Positions 9,964-21,600 of a stretch of 25,586 nt of DNA are shown one piece after another (the first letter of the stretch is position 1; the number at the start of each line of letters is the position of its first letter). A program made the position numbers and the translations under genes. A model generated the notes under the pieces. The model searched no databases, was not told where the DNA came from, and saw nothing but the letters and a program-made list of their open reading frames with translations. Where the stretch lies: contig CAXNAA020000161.1 of assembly GCA_964200075.2 (NCBI GenBank), forward strand, positions 1 through 25,586. Reading direction: 5' to 3'. This DNA comes from Sphacelaria rigidula (taxonomy: Eukaryota; Phaeophyceae; Sphacelariales).

Positions 9964-10638
9964 GATTTTCATTTTTGTTTGTTATAACGAGCGGCCTTAT
10001 GGTGGGGAAAAAAGCCCTGTATTTGTATTTGTATTTTTTCTTCTTTCTCCGTCGTTTTCACACCCCGGACAAAACAGCAGTAAATAACATTGTCAAACCA
10101 CTTCCTGCGTACGGTATCAACTATTGCGTTTGTCGCAAGAGACGAAAAAAATCATACTGTATGCAGTACATTTGTTGACAGTGCAATCTTTAGTCGTCTT
10201 CCAGGGTGTGGTCATACTACGCCCTTGAAGAGAGCTACGCGGAGTTGAGGCCGTACGGGGCCCATACTGCATAGAACAAGGAGCCGCCTTGGTCCTGAGC
10301 GGTGCCCTGATTCCTAAATCTGGTAGTAGAAACGAAGTTTGCGATAGAAATGACCTCGTGTACGTTTCTAGATTTTGAAATGATGCAGATAATCAAAACA
10401 TGATTGAAGAAAAGGTGCATGGAAATTGTTGCAAATGTCAAAGTTGTTTTGTTTTGGTTGAATCGTTGAGAATGGCCAGAAGTATTTTGGAGCGAACATA
10501 GATTGAATTAACACTTGAGCAGCCCGTCGGCTTGATTATTTTGTTTTTTTTTCTTCTTGACGTGGTGATATTTTTTTAGTTTATATTTTTTTCATGGTCT
10601 TTATTCGCTTTATTTTTTTGCTGAATAATTGTGTTCAG
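9964..10638. other. Upstream of first recognised ankyrin exon; no exon or promoter identified
   Basis: AT-rich with T-runs, especially 10530-10620, as expected near a 3' splice site. The sequence ends TTGTGTTCAG, used as acceptor for the exon at 10639. An in-frame TGA (10622-10624) shows that coding cannot simply continue upstream, so a 5' exon must lie further left or outside the window. Confidence 0.5.
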
Positions 10639-10791
10639 GGACGGTGATTTGGCTGCCCAGAATGGGCACCTTGAGCTCCTGAAGAGCGGTCAGGCCAAGG
10701 AATTCAGCACGGCTGCGATGGATTTAGCAGCGGCCAACGGACACCTGGAAGTCGTGAAGTATCTTCATGAGCGCCGTGCAGAAGGATGCAC
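10639..10791 (+). CDS. Ankyrin exon 1 of those recognised (51 codons, phase 2-2)
   Basis: Acceptor GTGTTCAG|G, donor GCAC|GTGAGT. Reads [16 protein letters not shown], a divergent repeat, then [19 protein letters not shown] and ERRAEGC. Both ends split a codon in phase 2, so the exon is symmetric. The split Thr codon (AC|A) is completed by the first base of the next exon. Confidence 0.75.
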
Positions 10792-12685
10792 GTGAGTGGC
10801 GAATGCGGTTCTACTTTTCGAATGACAATCGAGGCTTTCAAAGTCTTCGTTTTTTTTTCTTATTTTTACACCCTGGACAATCGATGACATCGGCAGGAAG
10901 TGTACTGCGTATTGTATCGAATCTATCTTCTGTATAAGACACAGTCGGACAGCGAGTGTGATGTATCCTGCCCGGACAGTGTGTGTATGTACGTCGTAGC
11001 TTCTCACTCGGTGAAGGGGCACGGAGTGTACTGAGCCGAGACGCGAACTTGGACTGGACGGACTTTGCAAGGCAGGGTTTCAAGGGTCGGGCAAGCAATG
11101 ACTCGTCTGGAAATTACTTGGTTTTAGTATAATGAGTGGGCTCGTGACGAATCAACCCCTAGGCTTTATTTCAGCGTTGCAACCCTGGTACACGCAGCCC
11201 AGACACGTGGAATGGCGCGAAAATTGCGTGGATACCCCTTGGACGAGCGATCAACTTTTTCCTCCGTTTTGGGCAATCAGGCCGAAGAAATCCTGAATTC
11301 GGTATTTTTCAGTCGTGATGATTTGTCCTAAGCGTGCAGGGTTTGGGTCGAAACACAGAGTACCTGGGTAGGGGGCCCCCACGGGGGAGCCTCCCAAGAC
11401 TGGAGGCTGACGATCTATGACTAGGGGTTGGAGGATGACAGTCCCAAGGTGACAGGCCTGGGAAGACGGTCCGGGTTGACTAGCCCCGGGTTATTAGTAA
11501 GCGGGTCGCGTTATATAGAAGTCCTAATAACATCTGTTGCAATAGACAAAATATCCGATACTGCACACAATACACTTCTCGCCGATGTTACATTTTGTGC
11601 AAGGTGTGGTTTGTTTGTTCATTTATATATATATATATATATATTCATTGAGGATTCGGAGCAGTTATTTTTAGCGGAGAGACGAACGCCTGCCTGCCTG
11701 CATAGAAACGGGCGTTTTTACCGCTCTGCATGTGCCAGACGTCATAGATATTCGTGGACAGACGGCGGCCGGCGGCATAGCTGTCGAGGACGGAGGATTT
11801 TGAACGGTCGATCGCAGTCCATAGTGGTGATCGTGCTAACTGTAGGTCGACACATGCATGCCGTCAACACGCACAACCAACTGTCAGGAAAAGGCTGACC
11901 GGGTTTGGTTGTTGGTTATATCTGGTGTGTTTCCGGGCTAGATTAAGTCGCGGAAGCTCCGTCTGCGCGAGTGCCAACGAGAGCCGGAGACGATCTACGT
12001 CCCCTGCCGCAAGTGCGGCGTCGCCCTCGTGGGGGCGGCGCCCGCGTAAGGGCTGCCGGAGGGACAAAGCATGGGATTTCCACGTCAAATACACAAAGAC
12101 AAGTGCAAAGAAACAGCCCCATTCCCCCCCTCTACCGACGACAACACCCCCGCAGAAATCTTCTTTCGCCGTCGGGGACAAATTTTCGCCCTGAATATTC
12201 CATGTGCGGCAAGCGGTACATAACCCTCTCCAAAAAGTGCTCTGCACGGGATCTGGACCAATAATCTGCGCGGGCGCAGATGCGCACACAGCTTGTTTTT
12301 TTTTTAAACCCGGTGTGTATGTATCCGGTGCGGATTAAATGGATGTACGTGCTGTGGGCGGCGAGCGGAGTCTGCTTGTGTGTATACGTATACGTGTATG
12401 TGAGTCATTTTACGATAGTGGGGGGATATTTTGGGCCGTTTTCTCCCCCGAAATTCTACTTACAATCGTCGTTGATAGCAGCAACGGTAGTTCGAACGCG
12501 CTTGCTTCCGATTTGTAACGCTAATTGATACTTCTTGACGATACTGTTTGACATAGCTTTCACCCAAATACAAGCGCACCGCGAGTGTGTTGGGTCGTCT
12601 GACGCACCTAAGAGCCCATTTTCTCGTGGAATCGAACACCCCCCTCCTTCACTGTCACACGACCAAGGCAGGCAACAAATAAGTA

Positions 12686-12727
<42 letters not shown>

Positions 12728-15583
12728 AGCCACGCTCGCGGTTCGGCCTTTTTCTNNNNNNNNNNAAAAACACACCCCCCCCCCCCCCCCCCCCCCCCCC
12801 CACTGTCGTAGCATGACTCGTGAGTGTTGTTTTTTTTCCGAGCGAAAGAGGAATCCTCACCCAACACGTACCCCGCGAACGAGTTCGTGTGTCGATTGCC
12901 CGGAGGCTCGGGTAGTCCACCGTGTGGCGGTCATATATAGGGTGGGCGCCTTTACCGTCAGGGAATATTTACTCAAGGCCAGTGTGAAAGTTGAACCCCA
13001 CTGAAACTCCCGCTCAACTTGGCGCAGTGCACGCGCCGCCCTGCTCTTATGAGCTTCCGCCCTAGGTCGTATGGAGTTGTGATACTGGTGTCTTGAGTTT
13101 TCAGCAAACTTCCCCGCATGCGGGCCGGGCACTCCCACATCATGCTGAGTAAGACGAGCAGAGCAAGTTGAGAAGCGCGCGCACACAACAGCAACGTGCA
13201 TGGGACGGCAGCGATGAGCTTGTTCTCCTCGGAAACCCCGTGCTGCCCGAGCGAGAGCTGGTGGCGCTGACATATATGAAATGGAGCGGGTAGCTTCGGC
13301 CGGCTAATTCCTTTCCGCAAGATCTGGGCGAGAAGATACCTTGCAGTCTCGCATTATAGTTCTGTTGGTCGAAGAAAGGAGAAGAGAAGCAGAAGAACTC
13401 ACAATTTTGTTTTTTCCACACTTTTAACCCCTCCCCTTCTTCGGGGCGAGTCCGTGGTGTCGAGAGATCAAGCCATCTTCCTCCCCCTGTGTAACGGCGC
13501 TCCGTCTCGCAAGGGATGCATGGTCAAACGACAAAGGCAAGCAACAAAGGAGTACCCCCCCCCTCCCCCGTTTTGCATTTCGTGGTCTCGCGGATTGGAT
13601 TATGACGACGCTCCCGCAAGTCTTCGACTCTCGTTGGACAAACTCTACTGGCCACTTATGTGCTCACGCCTCCTAAAACGGAAACCCGATACTTTGAAGA
13701 AGAAACCCAATCGGGTCTGATGGGAATGGAACCCGATATCTCTCTTCCCTACTCCTGTCAGTTTCAGCTTTATACCACCCGGCGGGGCGCGGCAACAGTC
13801 TACGATGTCGTCCTAATGTAAAGCCCAGGCGTCCTACCGGAGATATCTACGCCGATGCATTGTGGTCATCCTCCAAAACTTGGGAGACTGTAAAGAGATC
13901 GGATTCTTGGAAGCAGAAAGTCCGCAGGGATCACAAGGTGGAAGAAATGTATGTTATCTTCGCCGCACCGTCGAGTACTTTTTTTTTCGCATGAATGACA
14001 CTCCCCTCCCCCCTTTTTTGCACTCAAAAATCCAGTTGAGCGTACGGTTCTCCTTCGCGAAAAGTCAACACATACACAATTGTGGGTTGTATCCTCCCCT
14101 TTTTTCATCCCCGTGTAGTTCAATTTTTCATTATTATTATTCACGTATTTTTAGTACCCGAGCGTTTCGTTCCACGTGTGAAATCAGCACCACTTTCACT
14201 TGGAATTAAGTGTCAGCAATCGCTGTGCATCCGATCTTCAGGCGCTACCTCGAAAAGCTGACGGCGAGAAGGCCGAATTCGACGTTTTTATATTTTGTTT
14301 TTTCGACGGTCGTTTTTTTCACTCCTTCACTCTCCCCCCCCCCCATTTTCTTTCCCCTTGTTTGCAAGATCGGCCGCAATGGACGAAGCGGCAAAAAACG
14401 GACACCTGGATGTTGTGAAATTTCTGCACTCCAATCGCCAGGAAGGATGCACGGGGGGGGCTATGGACATGGCCTCTAGGAACGGGCACCTCGAGGTCAG
14501 TACATGGATGTTTTCGTTCTTTGTCGTGCTAGAATTCTACAGTTAACTCGGGGTGATCGACAGAAAGGTATGGTTGAGCATATACTACTTGATCTTAGTG
14601 AAGGACTTTTTCTTTCTCTCCCCTTTGTTTTTTTATTTTCAACTACCGCGGTATGTGTCTGGTCTTTTTCCAGTCTCAGAGTTTTACTGTGTTATATTTT
14701 CTGTTTCATATCTATTTTTTCTTCTCCCCCCCTCTGCGTTGTATCTTTCCGAGGGCGTCCCCCTTGTGTTACCGTGGGATGCATGACGCTCATGCTGTGA
14801 CCATCTTTGGGTTATTCTGGGAGCTGTTTATGTACGACAATCAAGAAGTGATCGATCATGGTTGAATCTGTTCAGGTATGACAGACCCAGGCGCCCGCAC
14901 AGCGTGCGTAGTATAGACGTTGGCTTGAATCAGCGCTCATGTAGGTGCGGAAATGCAACTTCCGCGAACGCACACGTTGTCTACGAGTAGGGCGTCATGT
15001 TGACCCCCCTCGTCCGAGGATTATCGCAATGCCTTGGGTTGGGGCAAATGGTTAGCCTTAGAGTTTGAGAGAAGTGAAAGTATTGTGTTGTATGTTGCTA
15101 GCCATGGGATTTGCCGACCAGCTAAAGAAGAAGCACCTCTTTCGTGGAATCATAAGGGTCTCTGCAAGCTCTACTTGGAGCCAAACGACTGAGGTTTCAT
15201 CTTTGCGTAGGCGGGGCTTGTGGTGAGTGCTGGATCCGTGCCGGATTATTTATGTTATAATTGATACGAGGAAAAAAGTCAACCTACAGAGTCGCCGCCG
15301 CGCCCAGGTGCTCGAATCGGTACATCGTTGGCCCGTACAAGCGCAGTAGTAGTAATAGTGCGTTCGAATCTAGACAAAGTTCATCTTTACTATTTTTAGT
15401 CGTGGAAAGCGATAAAACGTGGGTTTTTACGATGTGGAAAACATGTGTAAGTCGATGGCGGATCTCGACGAACTGAAGCGGTGCTGGCTGGTCCTATGCT
15501 CGATACAAGAAGAACAAAAAACGTGTGAGCCATGTACCGAGTGAGAGAAGGGTTTGATCCGCGGAGGAACAGACCATGGTGAA

Positions 15584-15618
<35 letters not shown>

Positions 15619-18600
15619 CTCCTCCTCCTCCTCCTCCTCCTCCTCCTCCTCCTCCTACAAAGAAAAACACAAAACGAAATCAATGAGCGTCGCGGGTGCT
15701 GATCTAATGGTCGGGATCTTGAGTTGCAAGGTAGATACCGAAGAAGAAATTGGTTTTACCTCTCATGAGACGACGCAACCTTTGGGCAAGGGAGGCTGTG
15801 GGAAGGGTGCTCTCGTTGAATTGTGTGTCGTTTTGACGCAAGTCTGTGCTCTTTGACCGCCGGGTTTTGAGCAAAGCGCATGCTTCACGCGCTGCGCCCC
15901 ATGCTGGGCGAGCGCTTGGGATCGTGAGCCCTCGGAAGATTCGAACGTGATCGATTATCTGTACTAAAACCAAGGATATATTCAACCATCGGATTTCGGA
16001 ACGTGAGTGGCAAAAACACCACTGATGGAATTCCATTGTACGAAGTTGTGCGTACATGGGGGGGGGGAGGGGGGCATTCATCGAGACGCGAATGGACTGC
16101 CTTGCAATCGAAGAACTGCACGGGTTTCGTGGTGTGCGCTATTTGACCTACTCCACTTGAGAGGCATGCGTCGAGGTCAGACCTTGGTTTGCAAAGCTTG
16201 TTTGCGATGATAGTGTAGGGCTTTAACGTTTGCGGCACAGAGTTTGTCGTATCTCGAGGTCGGAATTTGGTGTTACACCGCTTGAGTTGACGATGGAGCC
16301 TGGGAGTTTGCGGCACATGCCCCCCCAGATGGAGTGTATGTATCCCAGGTCATGCCTACTGACTGTCTTGGGCAGCAGAGTTAATCGGCGTTGGGCTGCA
16401 AATGTTCATGGTTGATATTACTTGATTTGAGTGTGCATAACGAGAATCGGATGTTTAGTAAGGCCGACAGTCCCGCGTGCTCCTCGCGTGCGCAGAACCC
16501 GTTTTCGTTTTACCAAGGCCGCACTTCCCCTAGGGAATCTATGTACCGCCCTTGCCTGAGGGTGTTCGGTACGCGTTGGGTTGGGGTCAGGGTTTGGGGT
16601 AGCGATACTTGTAAAATTGTGTCAACCATGGGCTTTTGTAGCCGAACGCCAATGAACTAGCCTCGTATTGGGGCTCTCTTGACTGTAGGTACACACGGGT
16701 GTTTCGCCTCGTTCGTCTTGCCAGTAGTCAGTTGAGCACTGTTGGAGATCAGTGGCATGTCATTTGTGGAATGTCTCATGATGATTGAGATGCGGGAAAA
16801 TCGTTTGGTCGTGGCTTTTTTTGAAAGCTTGTATTATCGCTTGATGGGATGACTTTTTAAAGAATGTTTTAAAATATATATTATTTTGAGGTCACCACAC
16901 ACTGAGGGCCACATTTCGAGAGATGAATGTTCCAACATAATTGCCGGTTAAAGAGAGGTCAAACTGGCTTTGCACACCCCGCTCTAAAACCGAACCCCGT
17001 TTATCGTAAACGGCACCTATCTGTCATTCCCCCGCTCTTTTAGCCAGCTGCTGACCATCAGTGCAGCAGTCTGTCGTCGTACGGTACAGCAATACAGTAG
17101 TTGATGAACATCTTACAGCTTCGCTAGCTGCAGCACGATGCCTTGGGCGGCCGAACGGTGCAACATAGCCGAGGTGTCATACTATCTTCGTAAGACGGAG
17201 CTGGCCTATATGAACGAGTTTGGTTCAAGGAAAACGAAACAACCTCGCACTTGGATGTAAAGTTGTAGGCGCTGCCGACGAGCACAGTCTTGATATCTGT
17301 TGCTGGGTGCTGGAGGAGGCATGTAGGTTCTTGACCGTCACTGGTGAGATTGATTCGCACCCTTGTTGGCTTAAGTCGGTTTCTGTATTGCTGTCGGAAG
17401 TGTATGCAGTTTCCTGTTTTTCTCGTCTTGCTTTTTTATCTTTCTTTGTTGCTTCGGAGATGTATAACGTGTGTGATGCCTGTACAATATAGGACTGCTG
17501 TGCAGCTGTAGCACAGCAGTCAGCTGTACAGCAGTGCTTCTGTACTCCCTCGTGTCCTCTTGGCTGCTCTGTTAAGATACTGGAGCAGCTTTTAGACAAC
17601 AGGATACAGCAGTGATGTTTCACCACATGACAGCAAGGAGAAATCGTGCTGGGTGTGAGATCTGTATCGCGCCATAAATCACAGAACACGTCATGTCAAA
17701 AGTTCAAGGGGCGCCACGACACAAGCGTACCTTCTAGATCTCTTGATTTCACCCACACTCTGAAACCGATACATGACACTCGGTTTACCAGAAAACCTCT
17801 CTCGAAACGATACAACAGAAAATGATCTAATTCAAAATGGCTTGGCACACCCCTCTCTCGAACCGTGGCCCCCACTGTAGCCCCATCCTTAACTCCAACC
17901 GCAGGTTGACCGAGAACCGTCGGGCAAGGGGGATGCAGAGGGTGACCTAGGCAGAGTGTGCGTCGATGGACATGAAAATCCGCGCCTGCGGCTCCGATTT
18001 GGACAAATCACGTTCTGCGCACGCTAGAAGCGCTTGAGGCTGTCAGCTCCACTTTAGATCCGAAGATCCATATTCACACTATAATCTAGGCATGATGTTC
18101 TGCGGAAGTTTCACTAAAACAAATGGGAATATTTCACACCCTTTACAACTACAGTAGTTGGTCGTCGTTTCTCAAATAACTAACTGTTCAGAATCGTGTG
18201 CAACTAGTTGTTATCATACAACAAACTGTTCAGAATCGTGCGCAACTAGTTGTTTCCCAACAATTATCTGTTCAGCATCGTGTGCAACTAGTTGTTTCCA
18301 AGCAACTAACGTCTGTATAGTACGTAGTGGTGTGAACACGTATCTGTGCAGGACAGAGAATAGGTCAGTAAGATAAGGCCGACCTATCCCTGGATGGAGG
18401 GGAAAATATACGTATGCGGTGAAATGCAAAACAAAGGCATACGTCATTCGGGGCGCGAGCATGATACGTTCAAGGTTTAGGCTTTACTGCCGTTTCATGT
18501 ATGTATCACGTCCACAACTGGCTTGACCAACTACGGTTCCCCTCCGAGATCGAAACGTAAACACGTGTGGTGGCCACCATCTGCTGCTGGTGCTGGTGTA

Positions 18601-21600
18601 GAAGCGGCTGGGGTTGGTGGCACAGCCGCCATTTGGTGCGCTTGGTATCTCGTGCGTGTTTGTGTGTGAGTGCGCGGGGTAGTCACATGTTTATATGTGA
18701 GCTCGATCTCTCTCAACGGTCTAATTGTAATTTTCCCACGATGTTGACAAGTACCCAGGCCACCCAACAACTGCGTACCTGTTCAGAATCGTGCGCAACT
18801 GCCCTGGCCACTAAACAACTAACTGTGAAGAATCGTGCGCAACTAGTTGCTTCAAACAAGTACTGATCCAAAATCGTTCGCAACTAGTTGCTTCCAAACA
18901 AGTAAGCTCTGAGAATCGTGCGCAACTAGTCAATTGAAAACTAGCCGGTAGTTGGTCGACAAGTAACTAACTTGGTTAGCTTTTAGTCATAACTTGTACA
19001 GGGTGTGGAATATTTACTCTTTTCTATTTTATTTTTGTCAACTGCCTATCAAGTACTATTCCGTGGTCAGTCGGTAGCACAGTTATTTGGTGGCGTTCCA
19101 ATTTCTAGAATTGGTTATTGTCTCAGGCTATTCCAGATTCGGCATTAGATTTCTGTGACAGAAAACACTCGTTTTTCGGAATACTTTGAAAAAAACGAGC
19201 AGAACTTTCCAAAAAACTGCTTAAAAGATGACCCTACTATCTGGAGTACAGGGTGGTACACTCGGCCAAAGAACTCTGCAGTGGTATATGAAGCGCAGAG
19301 TACTACACTGAACACCAGACAACATGGCAGTTCTGCAGTGTTATCTGGTTTTGGAACCTGAAGACGAACTGTATACAGTAGGCATCAGCTTCTCTTGTTG
19401 CAAAATCACAGCGTCCGGACTGATACTATTATATGTTACAGCTTGGTTACAGAGAGACGAACACAACAATACAGCACATCAAGCAATATCATCTGAGACC
19501 AAACCGTCTTCGCAAGGTCTAAACACAGCCCAGAACAGTGATAGCTACAGCACATGAGAGCGCAAGTGAGTGTGTTTGTTCTGCAGTACAGTGAGACGAG
19601 TCATGTCCCATGTTTTAGTTCTTCGGCTGATTTCGTACACCGCTTGATTCCTGAAGATGGGCTGTAGTCAAATGCAAAAACTTTGTCAGCCAGATCTGCA
19701 CGAAGGTTGAGAAATGCGGCGGGTGTGGAAAATACAGCACATCAAGCAATCTCAGCGGAGACCAATCGGTCTTCGCAAGCTCTGAACACACCGCAGAACA
19801 GTGATAGCTACAGCACATGAGAGCGGCAAGTGAGTGTGTTTATGCTGCAGTACAGTGAGACAAGACATTTCCCATGTTTAAGTTCTTCGGCTGATTTCAT
19901 ACACCGCTCGAAACCTGAAGATGGACTGTAGTCAAATGCAAAAACTTGTAAGCCAGATCTGCACGCAGGTTGAGAATCGCAGCGGGTGTGGTAATGGTCG
20001 TTAGTCCAACCAGGTCCAAGGTGTGTGTAATGCTGCCGACAAGATGCAGCAACGGAGCACAACACCTACACACCCAGCCCTGAAAAAACACGTACGACAC
20101 CCACCACTCACGCGCATCGTTCAAGTGATACCTCATCATCCACACACGACAGCCTTTGTTTGACGGAAACCCGTCCAGTATGCGATGAAAGGCGCAAATT
20201 CAAAAACTTGGAACTCAGAAGTGCACGCAGGTTCAGAAATGCTATCTTCATTGTTCCTCACGGCAATAGTAGAACTCTGCAGGCCGCCGTGTTTGATTTA
20301 TTTTTGGGGGGTACTTGTCTTGACTTCTCTAACCCCGGGCCTGAAGTTTGTCCGTCATGCGTGATTTTCCCATCGGACATGTGTTTTTGGAATTTCCTGC
20401 CTTTCTCGGCTATCAACGCCCCCGACCGCCTATTCCTTTCGTCGAGTGCTGTTGCCGTCGACGCAGTCGTTGGCGTCCCCCCAGACGCGTCCGAGACTCT
20501 CTCTTTAGGCGTAGAGTACTCCTTGGTCTCTGTTGTATACCGCATCTGGGCGGGCGCCCACTAAGTCACGCAGTTCCGTTTGCAAGGGGAGTGGCTCAAG
20601 TACGATTGCACCACTGGGGGGTAGCACTACCGGGTCTCCCCCCTTCGATGCCCACTGGCATTCCGGGAAACAAGTGTTGTACGTGTATCTCAAAACGGCT
20701 CTACCAGTAGTGACCAGCGATAGATCGGGGGGACCTACCAGACACTTGCCAAGCGACGACTCCGGTCGTAGCTCCGCCTTCCTGCGCGCCCTTGCGTACG
20801 TGGAAGGTCGTCACTCGGACTAGATCGATAATGTCTGGAATTTGCGTGCTGTAATGCACGATCAGTCGTTACCGTCAATTTATGGATCTTCTCTTCTTCC
20901 CGTCCATTCTTGATATCGTATGTCATTTTCCCTCTTCTTCGTTAATCGTATTCGTCTCTCTTGTCCCTTTTACATTCCATTCCACTCTATGAAAGGATAG
21001 GAAAATTGGAAGGGCGATGCGAAGCAGAGCAATCCATGACATATCATGCGGGACAATGGATGTGGTCACCTGCGGTGAAATATCGGAGTTGCCGTATTAA
21101 CAACACGTCGTTCTCCCCTGCATGTTTTGCGTGTAAACGAGCGCAGGTGTTGAAGTTCTTGCACGAAAATCGCAGTGAGGGTTGCAGTACCCTGGCGGTC
21201 GACTTCGCCGCCCACAACGGACACAGAGAGGTAGGTTTTGCTCGAACAGAGACCACACGAGGTGTGTCAAAATCAACCGTTTTGTTGGGGACCAGGGTTC
21301 ACTAAATTAGACCCGTGCGGGTCCACAACTTGTGGGACCCGAAGTTTTCGTTCATGGCGTCGTTCAGCGGCGCCTGACCCAATTTACCGGCAGGTACACT
21401 GCCCTTGGCACTGTGAGTATCTGTGGTAGTGCAGACTTCCGTGTGCCCGAGGATACTTGGTGCCCAATTCGTCCGCAGTTACACTGTCCTTGGCAATGTG
21501 AATTTTTGTAGTAGTGCAGAGTTCCCTTGTATTTTTTCTGTAGCAATGTGGGCTTGCCTGTACCCGAGGGTACTTGGTGCCGAATTTACCGGCAGTTACG

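Larger units (their letters stand above)
10792..14368 (+). other. Ankyrin intron 1 (3577 bp), repeat-filled
   Basis: Begins GTGAGT and ends in a long C/T tract TTTGCAAG. It contains R1 copy 2, an (AT)n run, a possible separate two-exon frame (11942-12264), and the poly-C/N-gap region. A motif CAAGCAACAAAGGAGTACCCC near 13535 resembles CAGGCAACAAATAAGTATGCC near 12668, each directly before a C-run. No further ankyrin exon was found here. Confidence 0.55.
14496..21146 (+). other. Ankyrin intron 2 (6651 bp), repeat-filled
   Basis: Begins GTCAGT (weaker than consensus) and ends GAGCGCAG. It holds a TAC/TCC microsatellite, two R1 copies, a two-block 42-bp minisatellite and a 263-bp tandem duplication. 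About 20260-20820 is GC-rich and looks like decayed coding DNA, but I recognise no domain in either strand. I found no additional ankyrin exon, although a diverged one could have been missed. Confidence 0.5.

Noticed and set aside
12535-12920. Poly-proline and poly-glycine frames
   Set aside because: Products of the C homopolymers and they run through the N gap.
15396-15856. Poly-Tyr/Ser and poly-Arg/Ser frames
   Set aside because: Products of the (TAC)n(TCC)n microsatellite.
9254-16605. True telomere or interstitial telomere array
   Set aside because: Only two or three degenerate G-rich units occur at each site, always at the end of repeat R1, not an array.
18165-18312. CRISPR array
   Set aside because: The units are contiguous 42-bp tandem copies without unique spacers, in eukaryotic-looking intronic DNA.
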